NCBI GenBank assembly: GCA_002719595.1
Contig: PBEJ01000020.1
Span: forward strand, 29,237 to 35,296
Direction: 5' to 3'
Source: Verrucomicrobiales bacterium
GTDB taxonomy: Bacteria > Verrucomicrobiota > Verrucomicrobiia > Limisphaerales > UBA1100
Length of the DNA stretch: 6,060 bases
Below the pieces are notes generated by a model. That model did not search any database, was not told the origin of the DNA, and worked only from the letters and a program-made list of their open reading frames with translations. This document shows, one piece after another, positions 4,852-6,060 of this stretch; position 1 is the first letter of the stretch, and each line of letters opens with the position of its first letter. The position numbers were made by a program, and so were the translations under genes.

Positions 4852-6060
4852 TTATTGCGAACCCCAATTTTCAGCAAGTCGGACCAGTGTTCGCACTGCC
4901 ACCCCGCTGGCTCCCTTCCCGCAATGTGGCTGGGTCTTACCCACCCAACATGTGCCGGCAATATCCAGATGTGCCCACGGCGTTTCATCAACAAATTGTT
5001 CGAGAAATTTTCCCGCAGTAATGGTTCCAGCCGAGCGTTCCGCGGACGCATTGCGCAAATCGCTCATATCACCCTTCATCGCATCAAGGTACTCGGGATC
5101 CATCGGTAACGGCCAAAAACGCTCTCCACAATCACGCCCATGCAAGGCGATGGAATCACTGAGATTTTTATCGTTACCCAACAAAGCGACCCGCACATTC
5201 CCTAGGGCAACGGTCACAGCCCCAGTTAAGGTAGCTGCATCAACAATATGCGTAGCTCCCAGTCGTGTCGCATAAGTTAACGCGTCGGCCAATACCAATC
5301 GACCTTCTGCATCAGTATTAATGACCTCAATTGTTTTTCCATTGAGTGCAGTGATTATGTCACCCGGACGGGTTGCCTTACCACTGGGCATATTTTCGGC
5401 CATAGCCAAAAGACAGGTAACTCTTAGACCAGGGCGTAACCGACCAATGGCGGTAATAGCTCCAAGCATAGTAGCCGCTCCTCCCATGTCATATTTCATT
5501 TTCTCCATCGAATTGGCGGGCTTGAGAGACAACCCCCCGGTGTCAAAGGTAATCCCCTTACCTACGAGAAAAAGATGATCATTACTGGTCGGCTCCTCAG
5601 GCTCCCAACTCAAACGAACCAAGCGTGGCGGACGTTCGGACCCTTGCCCCACAGCAAGCAAGGCCCCTGCTCCCATTTCCAATAATGCTTGCTCATCTAG
5701 CACTTCCACTTCCAAACCAGCGGCATTTCCCTCTTGAGCTGCACGCATGGCAAATTCCTCAGGCCCAAGATCATTGGCAGGAATCTCCACAAGCTCTCTT
5801 GCCAAGTTAATTCCCCCAGCAGTTAAACGACCGCGATCTGCCTGAGCTACATCTGCTGTACTCAGTAGAACCACCTCCTCCACTACCCATGGCTTTTGTT
5901 CTGTATATCCACTGGGACGGTGCGATCCATAGACTGCCCCTTCTGCGATAAGCCGAACATCGGCATCCTCAGGAAGCAAGATTGCAACAGTCCTGCATTG
6001 AGCCTTGGCAGCTTCCCGCACAGCTTGACCTGCAGCAGCAAACCAATGCCGAGGCATGGG
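4852..6060 (-). CDS. pepA: Leucyl aminopeptidase (M17 family), N-terminus beyond window edge
   Basis: A cytosolic M17 aminopeptidase, normally a homohexamer with two metals per active site, releasing N-terminal residues in peptide turnover. 402 residues are visible; the frame stays open through the right edge, so the true start is outside. Numbering from the first visible Met (base 6057), the catalytic domain shows GKGITFDTGG (Lys167, Asp172), LSLK (Lys179), KYDMGGAA (Asp190) and NTDAEGR (Asp249, Glu251, Arg253). These match the E. coli PepA metal ligands, catalytic Lys and bicarbonate Arg at a constant offset of 103, so only about 100 N-terminal residues are missing and the catalytic domain has no gap between these sites. 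KGASGVAVRTL (381-391) is the usual C-terminal segment. The visible part before the catalytic domain, including INLARELVEIPAN (83-95), is the end of the N-terminal domain and the linker. Whether it also binds DNA at Xer sites, as E. coli PepA does, cannot be told. Confidence 0.97.
   Translation of the reverse strand, partial: PMPRHWFAAAGQAVREAAKAQCRTVAILLPEDADVRLIAEGAVYGSHRPSGYTEQKPWVVEEVVLLSTADVAQADRGRLTAGGINLARELVEIPANDLGPEEFAMRAAQEGNAAGLEVEVLDEQALLEMGAGALLAVGQGSERPPRLVRLSWEPEEPTSNDHLFLVGKGITFDTGGLSLKPANSMEKMKYDMGGAATMLGAITAIGRLRPGLRVTCLLAMAENMPSGKATRPGDIITALNGKTIEVINTDAEGRLVLADALTYATRLGATHIVDAATLTGAVTVALGNVRVALLGNDKNLSDSIALHGRDCGERFWPLPMDPEYLDAMKGDMSDLRNASAERSAGTITAGKFLEQFVDETPWAHLDIAGTCWVGKTQPHCGKGASGVAVRTLVRLAENWGSQ

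Noticed and set aside
4582..5275. Two overlapping plus-strand open frames of about 150-175 residues spanning the lipoprotein-pepA gap
   Set aside because: They run antisense through the coding sequence of the VWA lipoprotein and the conserved C-terminal region of PepA, and show no family features.

Overview
The window reads as a bacterial chromosome segment of medium GC (near 48% by eye). It is tightly packed, and all six recognisable genes lie on the minus strand. A Tat-signal xylose-isomerase-like TIM barrel of a type abundant in the Planctomycetes-Verrucomicrobia-Chlamydiae group, next to an exported fuconolactonase-like amidohydrolase, suggests a member of that superphylum, most plausibly Verrucomicrobiota. 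This is an inference from protein style; no rRNA or marker gene is present to prove it. There are no RNA genes, insertion sequences, CRISPR arrays or phage genes, and no intergenic gap exceeds about 80 bases.

In transcription order (right to left): a leucyl aminopeptidase of family M17 (pepA, its first ~100 residues beyond the right edge); a lipoprotein joining a Sel1-like repeat to a von Willebrand factor A domain; a class-1-like dihydroorotate dehydrogenase homologue with a GTG start; a secreted COG3618/Amidohydro_2 hydrolase; a Tat-exported sugar isomerase/epimerase-like protein; and a PlsC-type acyltransferase whose C-terminus is cut by the left edge. Gaps are 64, 34, 43, 76 and 75 bases. 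The first five genes could be one transcript. It ends at a clear intrinsic terminator at 717-747, placed between the isomerase-like gene and the acyltransferase.

No complete pathway is visible. The amidohydrolase and the isomerase-like protein are adjacent, both carry export signals, and both belong to families that act on sugars, sugar lactones or related acids, so they may form a small periplasmic carbohydrate step. The dehydrogenase homologue keeps the FMN-enzyme core and active-site Cys but seems to have lost part of the orotate-contacting loop, so it need not be a pyrimidine enzyme. PepA and the acyltransferase look like housekeeping flanks.

I found no convincing new defence, mobile or RNA system. 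The points most worth a second look are the terminator that may hide the next gene's promoter, the altered substrate pocket of the dehydrogenase homologue, the exported enzyme pair, the Sel1-VWA lipoprotein, and the near absence of Shine-Dalgarno sequences.
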